Source: Nitrososphaerota archaeon (GTDB taxonomy: Archaea > Thermoproteota > Nitrososphaeria > Nitrososphaerales > Nitrosopumilaceae). Taken from it: a DNA stretch of 13,859 nt. Where the stretch lies: assembly GCA_022565935.1 (NCBI GenBank), contig JADFJY010000022.1:1-13859 (forward strand). Direction: 5' to 3'. Positions 7,235-13,457 of this stretch are shown one piece after another (the first letter of the stretch is position 1; every line of letters begins with the position of its first letter). The translations under genes were made by a program, and so were the position numbers. Below the pieces are notes generated by a model. It had not been told where the DNA came from and searched no databases. It saw nothing but the letters and a program-made list of their open reading frames with translations.

Positions 7235-7427
7235 GCAAAATAAAATAATATCTTTTAAAATCTTTAAAACTTGTTAAAAAAACAAGAGATTTTTTTACAA
7301 TTGTAAAGATCGCAATAATCTAAACTATTGAAAATTTAGAGGGCAAAAAAGTAAAAAAAAACTATCACACTCAATTTTAACAAATAACAGACAAAACATA
7401 CAAAAGACAGATGTTTGTTTCATTAAT
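7235..7427. other. AT-rich gap between the trp operon and pyrG
   Basis: Very AT-rich, no convincing ORF on either strand. It holds the terminator (7270-7296), a perfect 14-base palindrome TTTACAATTGTAAA (7294-7307), and presumably the pyrG promoter, for which TTTTAACAAATA (about 7375-7386) is only a weak TATA candidate. TTTGTTTCATT (7414-7424) lies directly before the pyrG start and recurs before the NAD kinase. Confidence 0.5.
7270..7296 (+). terminator. Hairpin and T-run terminator after the trp operon
   Basis: CTTGTT (7270-7275) pairs with AACAAG (7281-7286) around an AAAAA loop and is followed within a few bases by seven Ts (7290-7296). Archaeal termination mostly needs only the T-run, so the T-run is the safer part of the call. 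Confidence 0.55.
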
Positions 7428-9029
7428 GTGCAGACGAAGTATATTTTTGTCACAGGTGGTGTGATGTCTGGCCTTGGAAAAGGTGTAACAACTTCCTCGA
7501 TTGCAAAATTATTACAATTAGCTGATCAAAAAGTTTCTTGCGTAAAGATTGATCCTTATCTAAACTATGACGCAGGAACAATGAATCCAATTGCACATGG
7601 CGAAGTCTTTGTAACAGAAGATGGAGGCGAATGCGACATGGATATTGGAAACTATGAAAGATTCCTAAACCAAGATATTCCAAAAAGTCACAATATCACA
7701 ACAGCTCAAGTATATTCTTCAGTAATAGAGGCAGAAAGAAAGGGAGAGTATCTTGGAGTATGTGTTCAGATTATCCCACATGTAACTGATGAGATTAAAA
7801 AAAGAATTAGAAAAATTGCTGAAGATGAAAAACTAGACTTTTTGATTGTAGAATGTGGAGGAACAGTTGGAGACATTGAATCATTACCATTCTTAGAGGC
7901 ACTCAGACAAATGAGAATAGAAGAGGGAACACAAGGAGTGATCTTTGTCCATGTAACACTTGCTCCATCACTTGATGTAGTAGGAGAGCAAAAAACAAAA
8001 CCAACACAACACAGCGTTCAAGAACTAAGAAGAATTGGTATTCAGCCAGACTTTTTGGCAGTTAGATGTACATTACCATTAGAAGAGAGAACAAAGAAAA
8101 AGATTGGAATGTTTACAAATGTAGCAGTAAGCGATGTTTTATCATGTCACGATGCAAAATCAATCTTTGAGGTACCGCAAATTCTGTATGATCAAGGAAT
8201 AATGGATTCAATGTTTACAAAGTTTGGAAAAGTTGGAATGGTAAACGCTTCAGCTAATTGGGACAAATGGAATGTAATTGCAAATAACATGATTAACCAC
8301 GAAGACCAAAAAGTAAAGATTGCGATGGTTGGAAAATATGTCACACTTGCTGATAGTTATGTAAGTGTAAATCATGCATTAAAACACGCAGGTGCTCAAA
8401 TAGAAAAATCAGTAGATATTGACTGGATAGACTCTGAATCAATAACAGATTACAACACACTATCAAAGTATGATGGAATTCTAGTCCCAGGTGGATTTGG
8501 TACTAGAGGCTCTGAAGGAATTATTCAAACTGCAAATTATGCACGTGAGAAAAACATACCATATCTTGGAATATGTTTTGGGTTTCAGCTAGCAGCAATT
8601 GCATTTGGAAGAAATGTTTTGAATTTAGAAGATGCGAATTCATCTGAGATTAAAGCTGATGCAAAAAATCCGGTAGTAGATTTACTTCCAGAACAAAAGA
8701 ATATTTCAGATATGGGCGGTTCGCTTAGATTAGGTGCAAATCAAATTACAATAAAAGCGAATACAAATGCACAGAAAATCTACAACGCAACAACTATCAG
8801 TAAACGTCACAGGCACAGATACGAAATCAATAAAGAGTATATTCCTGAATTTGAAAAAAATGGATTGATATTTTCAGCTGAAAGTGATGGAGGAAAAAGA
8901 ATGGAAATGCTTGAAATTCCATCACATAAATTCTATCTAGGTGTTCAGTTTCACCCAGAATTCAACAGTAGACCAGGATTTCCCGAAGAATCATTTATGG
9001 CATTTCTTAAAGCAGCCTCTGAAAAATAA
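7428..9029 (+). CDS. pyrG: CTP synthase
   Basis: Aminates UTP to CTP with ATP and glutamine. The 533-residue protein has the full two-domain structure. The N-terminal synthase domain has the P-loop SGLGKG (14-19), KIDPYLNYDAGTMNP (40-54), GEVFVTEDGGE and the VECGGTVGDIES metal/UTP region (141-152). The C-terminal class I amidotransferase domain has PGGFGTRG (354-361), the nucleophile Cys383 in GICFGFQ, and His509/Glu511 in QFHPEF. GTG 7428 is the start because the family begins almost at once with TKYIFVTGGV. Length is typical. Its TAA stop is directly followed by the stop of the convergent NAD kinase, with no base between them. Confidence 0.96.
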   Translation: MQTKYIFVTGGVMSGLGKGVTTSSIAKLLQLADQKVSCVKIDPYLNYDAGTMNPIAHGEVFVTEDGGECDMDIGNYERFLNQDIPKSHNITTAQVYSSVIEAERKGEYLGVCVQIIPHVTDEIKKRIRKIAEDEKLDFLIVECGGTVGDIESLPFLEALRQMRIEEGTQGVIFVHVTLAPSLDVVGEQKTKPTQHSVQELRRIGIQPDFLAVRCTLPLEERTKKKIGMFTNVAVSDVLSCHDAKSIFEVPQILYDQGIMDSMFTKFGKVGMVNASANWDKWNVIANNMINHEDQKVKIAMVGKYVTLADSYVSVNHALKHAGAQIEKSVDIDWIDSESITDYNTLSKYDGILVPGGFGTRGSEGIIQTANYAREKNIPYLGICFGFQLAAIAFGRNVLNLEDANSSEIKADAKNPVVDLLPEQKNISDMGGSLRLGANQITIKANTNAQKIYNATTISKRHRHRYEINKEYIPEFEKNGLIFSAESDGGKRMEMLEIPSHKFYLGVQFHPEFNSRPGFPEESFMAFLKAASEK

Positions 9030-10028
9030 TTATTTTATCTTTGTAATTTCATATATTTTCTGTCTAGCATCACGGATGGAGACTTTCTTTTTGATATAGC
9101 CCTTTTTCAAAAGATGACTTAATGCTAATCTAACAGTTCTGGCAGGAAGTAAGGTTTTGTTTGCAAGATCTTTTTGTGTTAATGCCCCTTCATACTCTAA
9201 TGTTTTTAAAAGTAATTTAGAGCTTGGAGGCATACGTAGTAATTCTTCAGCGAGATGTACTTTTTTTGCAAGTGCAGAAATTGCAGTAAAATCTTTTTTG
9301 AGTCGGATAATTTTTGCAGAAGGAGCAAATTTAGTACATTCAACAGTTTTGTTTACCTTGTATCTTTCCAAACCATCAAGAACAGCTTCACAATGAAGTC
9401 TTGCATAGATATCATCAATCTCAATCAAACTTTTATTTGATACAATAATTGGTCTACGAGTCACATCAAGAGAATTTACAGAAATTATCTCAAAAACTTC
9501 TGAATCTTGAAACAAAACAGGCCCACCAGCAGACATTGAATATGCAGATGAACCAATTGGAGTAGATATAATTATTCCATCACTATTATCATGCCAAACT
9601 TCTTCGCCATTAACACGCAATGTGTGCTCCATCAATATAGCACTCTTTGAAGAAAATACAGCAACATCATTAAGAACAGGATAAACATTTTTTCCATCAA
9701 TTTTTACACCAAGTCGAGGAACTTCTTCAATAGTATATTTTTGTTTTTTTAAGATGTTTACATAAGAAGAAAATTCTCGAAGATCAATTTGTGCCAGAAA
9801 TCCACTAGCCTCACCCTCACTAATTCCCAATACAGGAGAGACAGTATCAAAAGTTCTATGAAAATAATTTCGAACTCCCTTATCTCCGCCTAAAACAATA
9901 ATACAATCAACAGGCATACTCTTTGATTTTGTTATTGTAAAGGATTTGATTCCAGATTCTTCTAGAATTTTTTTAATTGTCTTTGCTGCATTTGCTGTAG
10001 TTTCAGAACCAAAAATACCTATTTGCAC
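9030..10028 (-). CDS. NAD kinase with a C-terminal winged-helix domain
   Basis: Phosphorylates NAD to NADP. Residues 1 to about 250 are the NAD-kinase fold: VLGGDKG (45-51), GISEGEASGFLAQ (68-80), ND at 120-121 and DGIIISTPIGSSAYSMSAGGP (150-170; written DG, then IIISTPIGSSAY, then SMSAGGP). The usual GGDG is GGDK here, and TPTGSTAY is TPIGSSAY, so two core motifs are slightly off consensus. Residues about 265-332 form a separate winged helix (LTQKDLANKTLLPARTVRLA, then LLKKGYIKKK), as in MarR/ArsR-type regulators. The protein may therefore bind DNA or use the domain for assembly. It starts at GTG 10028, right after TTTGTTTCATT, the same sequence that precedes pyrG. Confidence 0.88.
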   Translation of the reverse strand: MQIGIFGSETTANAAKTIKKILEESGIKSFTITKSKSMPVDCIIVLGGDKGVRNYFHRTFDTVSPVLGISEGEASGFLAQIDLREFSSYVNILKKQKYTIEEVPRLGVKIDGKNVYPVLNDVAVFSSKSAILMEHTLRVNGEEVWHDNSDGIIISTPIGSSAYSMSAGGPVLFQDSEVFEIISVNSLDVTRRPIIVSNKSLIEIDDIYARLHCEAVLDGLERYKVNKTVECTKFAPSAKIIRLKKDFTAISALAKKVHLAEELLRMPPSSKLLLKTLEYEGALTQKDLANKTLLPARTVRLALSHLLKKGYIKKKVSIRDARQKIYEITKIK

Positions 10029-10117
10029 AAATGAAACAAACTATTTAGTGCAATAAAAAAATTTGTTTCATAAACTTCAGTACATTGACGCCTAGCGATT
10101 TCTGGGTTTTGTTCCAT
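10019..10117 (-). CDS. Possible 32-residue upstream ORF of the NAD kinase
   Basis: ATG 10117 opens a 32-codon frame (MEQNPEIARRQCTEVYETNF and 12 more residues) that ends at TAG 10019, ten bases inside the NAD kinase gene and in another frame. A good TATA-like ATTATATG lies about 25-32 bases upstream (near 10142-10149) and GAGGAA precedes the ATG. It would thus be the first frame on the NAD kinase transcript, with overlapping ends, an arrangement that suggests coupled translation. The protein is not recognised and may be only a spacer-like uORF. Confidence 0.35.
   Translation of the reverse strand: MEQNPEIARRQCTEVYETNFFIALNSLFHLCK
10031..10071. repeat. Inverted repeat at the NAD kinase start
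   Basis: ATGAAACAAA (10031-10040) and TTTGTTTCAT (10062-10071) are perfect 10-base inverted repeats separated by 21 bases. The left copy touches the GTG start of the NAD kinase. The same 10-mer TTTGTTTCAT occurs at 7414-7423 just before the pyrG start. Candidate binding site of an unknown regulator. Confidence 0.45.
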
Positions 10118-10343
10118 TTTCAATTCCTCTATTGACTATTACATATAATGAGATTGAAAAAATAATTTTTAGCATGACTAGAGTGGAAATATGTTAAATG
10201 ATTTGATGGTTGAAAGTGTAAACGAGTTTATCGACAATCAGTAAAATAGAATGCCCCCTTTCTACGCTTGAAAAATCCTACTAATCCACGTTATAATGTC
10301 AATTAGTAATCGTTGGAGTTTTGTTAAATGATTATAATGTAAA
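10118..10343. other. Intergenic stretch without a convincing gene
   Basis: AT-rich, with a CCCCCTTT tract near 10254. Only very short frames occur, such as a 17-codon one from ATG 10191 (MLNDLMVESVNEFIDNQ), which I do not call. TGTTAAATGATT appears near 10192 and again near 10322, with a similar sequence at about 11010; meaning unknown. The TATA box of the NAD kinase upstream ORF lies near 10145. Confidence 0.4.
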
Positions 10344-10469
10344 TTATGATTTATTGATGGTATTCCAACAGCAACATTCTTTCCAAGTACAATTAGGACA
10401 ATCTTTTGGAGATTTTGATTCTCTACATTCTTGCGGAGTACAATTACAATCGGCACAATTTATGGACAT
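10344..10469 (-). CDS. Cysteine-rich 41-residue protein, possible metal binder
   Basis: A small frame with nine cysteines in 41 residues: MSINCADCNCTPQEC in the first part, then DCPNCTWKECCCWNT near the end. Two CxxC pairs plus several extra cysteines suggest it binds zinc, copper or an iron-sulfur centre, but it could also be a redox or storage peptide like a metallothionein. No TATA box or Shine-Dalgarno site is obvious before ATG 10469, so expression is unproven; the start is simply the only ATG. It is divergent from the fragment starting at 10476, with only six bases between them. The cysteine spacing is too regular to be a likely shadow of another gene. Confidence 0.55.
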   Translation of the reverse strand: MSINCADCNCTPQECRESKSPKDCPNCTWKECCCWNTINKS

Positions 10470-10475
10470 GATTCT

Positions 10476-10628
10476 ATGACTCTTAGAGGTCAGAACAACC
10501 ATTTCAATGTTAAATTTCTAAAAGGCTACGGATTTTCTATCTCTGTTAAAGATTCTAAGATAGTTCTGAAGAATTGTTACAACCCTTTTGCAAAACCTGA
10601 TGTGACCATCAAACTAGAACTTGTCTAG
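10476..10628 (+). pseudogene. Short fragment faintly resembling a Cas1-family N-terminus
   Basis: A 50-codon frame from ATG 10476 has FLKGYGFSISVKDSKIVLKN, whose GYG...V...L(V)LKN layout recalls the first beta strands of Cas1-family integrases, including stand-alone and casposon types. The rest of a Cas1 (helical catalytic domain with its Glu/His/Asp residues) is absent: the frame stops at 10628 and nothing following continues it. If the likeness is real it is a truncated relic of a Cas1-like or casposon gene. The resemblance is from memory of the motif only. The frame is also open back to a TTG at 10431, but that part lies opposite the cysteine-rich gene. Confidence 0.3.
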
Positions 10629-10835
10629 TATAGTATTAGATGTGTTCAGATTTCACAATCAGCTTGATCAAAGTGATCAAACACCTGTGTATAGACTCAT
10701 TTTTAGCAGATTAGGTGTAAGTTCCGAAAGCCAATTAAAAACGATTCAATAAATCTCCTTTTGGATCTTATGCTTCTGTATGTTCTAACTAAAATAACAA
10801 ACTACTAAGTGATGGTGAGAAAATCATAGATACAA
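10629..10835 (+). ncRNA. Hairpin-bearing leader element, copy 1
   Basis: From TATAGTAT (10629) to the ATG of the ribbon-helix-helix gene (10836) this region aligns with 12960-13167. The best preserved part is a hairpin: 10717-10730 pairs with 10758-10771 across a 27-base loop (13 of 14 pairs, two of them G-U), and can extend outward to 10713/10775. Compared with copy 2, two pairs have changed on both sides (see findings), which points to a selected structure. The G-U pairs fit RNA from the plus strand. Downstream, ACAAACnnCTAAGT is also shared. It may be a structured 5' leader, a small RNA with its own promoter, or a non-autonomous repeat. Confidence 0.5.
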
Positions 10836-10979
10836 ATGAGTAAACGTGTTACCATAGTACTTGACGATGATCTCTTAAAGAAACTACGTGAGAAACAGGC
10901 ATCTCTAATCAAAAAGTCTACAAAGTCAGTAAGCTTCTCTAGGGTCGTAAATGAGGCAATACGTCAAGGTCTCAAATAA
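10836..10979 (+). CDS. Ribbon-helix-helix DNA-binding protein
   Basis: A 47-residue protein with the layout of the CopG/Arc/MetJ family: a short strand KRVTIVLDDDLLKKL, a helix through about residue 27, a polar turn, then a second helix SFSRVVNEAIRQGL. Such proteins dimerise through the strand and bind short palindromes, often their own promoter or that of a partner gene. No toxin-like partner follows, so a stand-alone regulator is more likely than an antitoxin. It is preceded by the structured leader at 10629-10835, which is shared with an unrelated gene at 13168. TTCAAAATTTC and T-rich DNA follow the stop. Confidence 0.8.
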   Translation: MSKRVTIVLDDDLLKKLREKQASLIKKSTKSVSFSRVVNEAIRQGLK

Positions 10980-11045
10980 TTCAAAATTTCTCATTTACAG
11001 TAGCTCTTTTGTTAAATGACTAAATGATAATGGAATAGATTTCTT

Positions 11046-11225
11046 TTATTTTTCTTCCGTCTTTGGTTCTTCTTTAGCTGGTTCTGGAGTTGCAATTTGT
11101 CCTTTAAACTGAGTCTCCATTTCAGATCCATGTGGTCGTCTTTGCCTCAAGCTGAACGCCAATACTGCCAGATAGAGTCCCATCCCGATTGCAGCACCAT
11201 ATGCTACCAGTCCAGCTTCTGCCAT
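11046..11225 (-). CDS. Small single-helix membrane protein
   Basis: A 59-residue protein. Residues about 3-25 form one hydrophobic, glycine- and alanine-rich helix (GLVAYGAAIGMGLYLAVLAF), followed by SLRQRRPHG, which by the positive-inside rule puts the tail in the cytoplasm. The tail ends in an acidic/lysine-rich, proline-containing stretch (ATPEPAKEEPKTEEK) that is probably disordered. ATG 11225 has a TATA-like CTTTATTG about 25-32 bases upstream, fitting a leaderless transcript. Tiny membrane proteins of this form are often accessory subunits of respiratory or transporter complexes, but nothing here shows which. Function unknown. Confidence 0.75.
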   Translation of the reverse strand: MAEAGLVAYGAAIGMGLYLAVLAFSLRQRRPHGSEMETQFKGQIATPEPAKEEPKTEEK

Positions 11226-11421
11226 GGTATGGTTAATGCAAGATTAGCAATAAAGGTAATGATATCAAAATGAGAAATTTGTTTAATTTTTTTGAATATC
11301 TTTATAAAAATTTAGAAATTTTGAAATGTTACAGATTTAGGCTTGAAAATCATCATTTAACTCAAATCTCTCAGCAAAAAATTACTATGTTGAAGTTTGT
11401 GAATCGAAAAAAAATAACGCA

Positions 11422-12291
11422 TTACAAATCTCTGAATTTCAATAAATTGTAAAAATAAGAAGCATTTGTCTGAATGATTCCCTTTCTAGGAATTTTTTGC
11501 AATCCTACATTCTTTGATTCAAGTGCAGCTTGTGCAGCACCGCCTGCAAAGCATAATGCCCATAAAAAGTCCTTTTCTTTAAGCATAGCACAACAAAATG
11601 CTGAACAAAAAATATCTCCAATTCCAGTTGTGTCATGAATTTGCTTATTTGGAAGTGTAATAGAATAAATTCTGTCTTTTACCAAAAGTGAGACATCAGT
11701 TTTATTTGTAAATAATATGTACTCGATACCTTTCTTCTGTAATGCCAACATCATCTCATCATTAGTACCATTAACAATGTGTCGAGCTTCTTCAGGGTTT
11801 ACCTTTATTGCATTAACATTTGATAAATCAAGGTTAATGTTTTCTAAAATAATATTATTTTGAGAATCTTTGTTTCTCATAAAACCCTGAGGGTCAATTA
11901 AAAGAAAATTTGAATCGCTTTTGATTTTTTTTAGAGTATCATCAGAAATTTCATGATATATTGGACTTACAATATGTCCATCAGCATCAACACTAGTGAA
12001 ATCTATTGGGTCACACTCATTTTGAAGTGTAAGAGTTCTATCTGACCCATTAACAGAGATAGTAAATTTGGTAGTTTTTTTTTCTGACTCTGAATTTATA
12101 AAATTTATTTTATTTTCAGTGAGATATTGTTTGGGAAAATCAGGCCCAAATTTTGTAAATAAATCTACATCAAATTTGAACTGTCTTGCAGTAATTCCAC
12201 AATAACAGGCAGAGCCGCCAATCTGTTCATAATTTTGATTGTTAATTGTTATAGTATCAATTGCACAATGAGCAAAAACTGCTAATTTCAT
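11422..12291 (-). CDS. PfkB-family (ribokinase-like) sugar or nucleoside kinase
   Basis: ATP-dependent kinase of the ribokinase fold, 289 residues. Visible landmarks are the N-terminal GG pair in QIGGSACYCG (about 25-26), LLIDPQGF (130-137), the KVNPEEAR segment (163-170) that matches the N-x-x-E magnesium/phosphate region, and DTTGIGDIFCSAF (220-232) with the catalytic base Asp226 and anion hole. The substrate cannot be told: ribose, adenosine, cytidine or another phosphate acceptor are all possible. The frame is open back to 12348, but ATG 12291 (MKLAVFAHCAIDTI) starts where the family does, and the extension overlaps a separate mini-gene (12318-12425) lying 26 bases upstream, probably on the same transcript. 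Confidence 0.85.
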   Translation of the reverse strand: MKLAVFAHCAIDTITINNQNYEQIGGSACYCGITARQFKFDVDLFTKFGPDFPKQYLTENKINFINSESEKKTTKFTISVNGSDRTLTLQNECDPIDFTSVDADGHIVSPIYHEISDDTLKKIKSDSNFLLIDPQGFMRNKDSQNNIILENINLDLSNVNAIKVNPEEARHIVNGTNDEMMLALQKKGIEYILFTNKTDVSLLVKDRIYSITLPNKQIHDTTGIGDIFCSAFCCAMLKEKDFLWALCFAGGAAQAALESKNVGLQKIPRKGIIQTNASYFYNLLKFRDL

Positions 12292-12317
12292 TTCTCTTTG
12301 TTCTAAATGTAGTAGAT

Positions 12318-12425
12318 TTAGTTTTTTGCATTGTTTTTGTCTAGACAATCTTTGCAGATTATTGCTTCTTTTAGAATTACTAGTTCAACACCAGATCTAA
12401 AGCAACTATGACAAAGACCACGCAT
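12318..12425 (-). CDS. 35-residue zinc-ribbon mini-protein
   Basis: A short frame with two CxxC knuckles, MRGLCHSCFRSG and ICKDCLDKN, 16 residues apart, the layout of a single four-cysteine zinc ribbon. Length excludes anything but one zinc module. It lies 26 bases ahead of the PfkB-family kinase on the same strand and is probably cotranscribed with it. ATG 12425 is the only sensible start; TTTTAATC (about 12456-12463) is a possible TATA box. It resembles in style the other tiny zinc proteins in this window. Role unknown. Confidence 0.6.
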   Translation of the reverse strand: MRGLCHSCFRSGVELVILKEAIICKDCLDKNNAKN

Positions 12426-12497
12426 CTATTATCATATTCAAATAGTTGGATCTAAGATTAAAACCTGAAGGAGATTTTTTCATTTTTAGGCATTGTT

Positions 12498-12944
12498 TTA
12501 CCAGCTTTTACGTTGAGAATTTACATCGAATTTAGAGAACATCTCTGCAAAATAATCCATCCCTAAATGAACAAAATGGTCATATGATTTCATAAAAGAG
12601 ACCATTGTATCGAATTGTGCTTTTCTAAAGTTTGTATACATATCAATATGAGAAATTATTGTTTCAGTGAATCCCCTCCAGAATTTATCTGTGGCATTCA
12701 AAGTTTGTTCATCTATTCCAAGGTTATCAAAAAAGTGTTTCTCAGAAAGATAACATGTTCCAAAAATGTCTTCAAGGGAATGAAGATATTCATTGTAATA
12801 GTCAGAGTAAAACTGGGCATAAATTGGAGTCTGAGTTTCGTATTTTCTAATTATTGTAGTAGTATTATTTTTCAATAAATCACAAACAGAAATTGGCTCT
12901 TTCTTTTTCTCTACGTTGCTTTGTGTAATCTGTTTATTGCTCAT
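12498..12944 (-). CDS. Helical protein of unknown function
   Basis: A 148-residue protein not recognised with confidence. After a lysine-rich, probably disordered N-terminus (residues 1-17) it appears almost wholly alpha-helical, rich in Phe, Tyr, His and acidic residues (IYAQFYSDYYNEYLHSLEDI, FWRGFTETIISHIDMYTNF). There is no signal peptide, no membrane helix and no metal-binding cluster. The amphipathic helical make-up recalls phasin or PhaE-like proteins that coat storage granules, which some thaumarchaea possess, but no PHA synthase gene is near and the likeness is only compositional. It is divergent from the second hairpin leader, whose TATAGTAT lies 15 bases from its ATG. Confidence 0.75.
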   Translation of the reverse strand: MSNKQITQSNVEKKKEPISVCDLLKNNTTTIIRKYETQTPIYAQFYSDYYNEYLHSLEDIFGTCYLSEKHFFDNLGIDEQTLNATDKFWRGFTETIISHIDMYTNFRKAQFDTMVSFMKSYDHFVHLGMDYFAEMFSKFDVNSQRKSW

Positions 12945-12959
12945 TATTCACTTGCCTGA

Positions 12960-13167
12960 TATAGTATGGCATGTTAAAAGGTATGTACTTGTTTGATCAT
13001 TTTAAACAAACACCAATGTATAGGTTCATTTTTGCTAAAATAGGCATAAAATCTGAAAGGCCATTAAATGCCTCTCCACGCCCGTCTTTCAGATTTTATA
13101 CTTTTGTTTGATCAAATGATATAGACAAACCTCTAAGTAACTTTTTCAGGTGACCATAAAATCGTAG
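12960..13167 (+). ncRNA. Hairpin-bearing leader element, copy 2
   Basis: Diverged copy of 10629-10835, with matching spacing from TATAGTAT to ACACC (50 versus 52 bases) and from hairpin to ATG (68 versus 64 bases between). Here the stem is perfect: ATAAAATCTGAAAG (13046-13059) pairs with CTTTCAGATTTTAT (13086-13099) over a 26-base loop, and two more pairs (one G-U) close inward. TTGTTTGATCA occurs on both sides of the hairpin (about 12989 and 13104), each followed by ACAAAC, giving a direct-repeat frame round it. The downstream gene is unrelated to that behind copy 1. Confidence 0.5.
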
Positions 13168-13284
13168 ATGAGTCATATCAAAAAACCTGAATCAAAAATA
13201 GGATTAGGTAGAACTCTTTTGGTATTTGGTGTTCCAATAGTAGTCATTATTGAAATACTGATAGTATCTAAAATATTTGGATAG
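13168..13284 (+). CDS. 38-residue single-helix membrane peptide
   Basis: ATG 13168 opens a 38-codon frame: a basic, polar N-terminus (MSHIKKPESKIGLGR) followed by one strongly hydrophobic helix of about 20 residues (LLVFGVPIVVIIEILIVSKI) and FG at the end. The charge pattern predicts the N-terminus in the cytoplasm. It follows the second hairpin leader in the same position as the ribbon-helix-helix gene follows the first, which supports real expression. Size and form suit a small accessory subunit or a membrane-active peptide; no family is recognised. Confidence 0.6.
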   Translation: MSHIKKPESKIGLGRTLLVFGVPIVVIIEILIVSKIFG

Positions 13285-13313
13285 TTTTCTAAAGAATTTT
13301 CATTCTTTAATAT

Positions 13314-13457
13314 TTATGATAAAAGTTGGGTATGAGTAGGAGTATTTCTAAAGCATTCATCTAGTTTGAATTGCAGATTCTCTAAATTACAATCAATTGA
13401 GCAGCAATCATTTTTTCCAATTATAAATGGTTTAGTGCAATTTTGACAAATTTTCAT
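13314..13457 (-). CDS. 47-residue cysteine-rich zinc-type protein
   Basis: Last gene of the overlapped minus-strand operon. MKICQNCTKPF gives a CxxC knuckle, and DCCSIDCNLEN supplies further cysteines, enough for one zinc site; a final cysteine lies in LDECFRN. The ATG overlaps the stop of the 53-residue gene in a four-base ATGA junction, and GAGGT lies six bases before it, so translation is probably coupled. The tail (TPTHTQLLS) is polar. It may work with the preceding zinc-type protein and the TrmB regulator. Function unknown. Confidence 0.65.
   Translation of the reverse strand: MKICQNCTKPFIIGKNDCCSIDCNLENLQFKLDECFRNTPTHTQLLS

Noticed and set aside
10262..10456. 64-residue minus-strand frame
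   Set aside because: It overlaps the cysteine-rich 41-residue frame on the same strand, whose regular CxxC spacing is more protein-like.
11270..11452. 60-residue plus-strand frame in the gap before the PfkB-family gene
   Set aside because: Composition is that of AT-rich intergenic DNA, it runs into the end of the kinase gene on the other strand, and shows no domain. The TTTATAAAAA inside it is more likely a promoter element.
12615..12878. 87-residue plus-strand frame
   Set aside because: Antisense shadow of the 148-residue helical protein.
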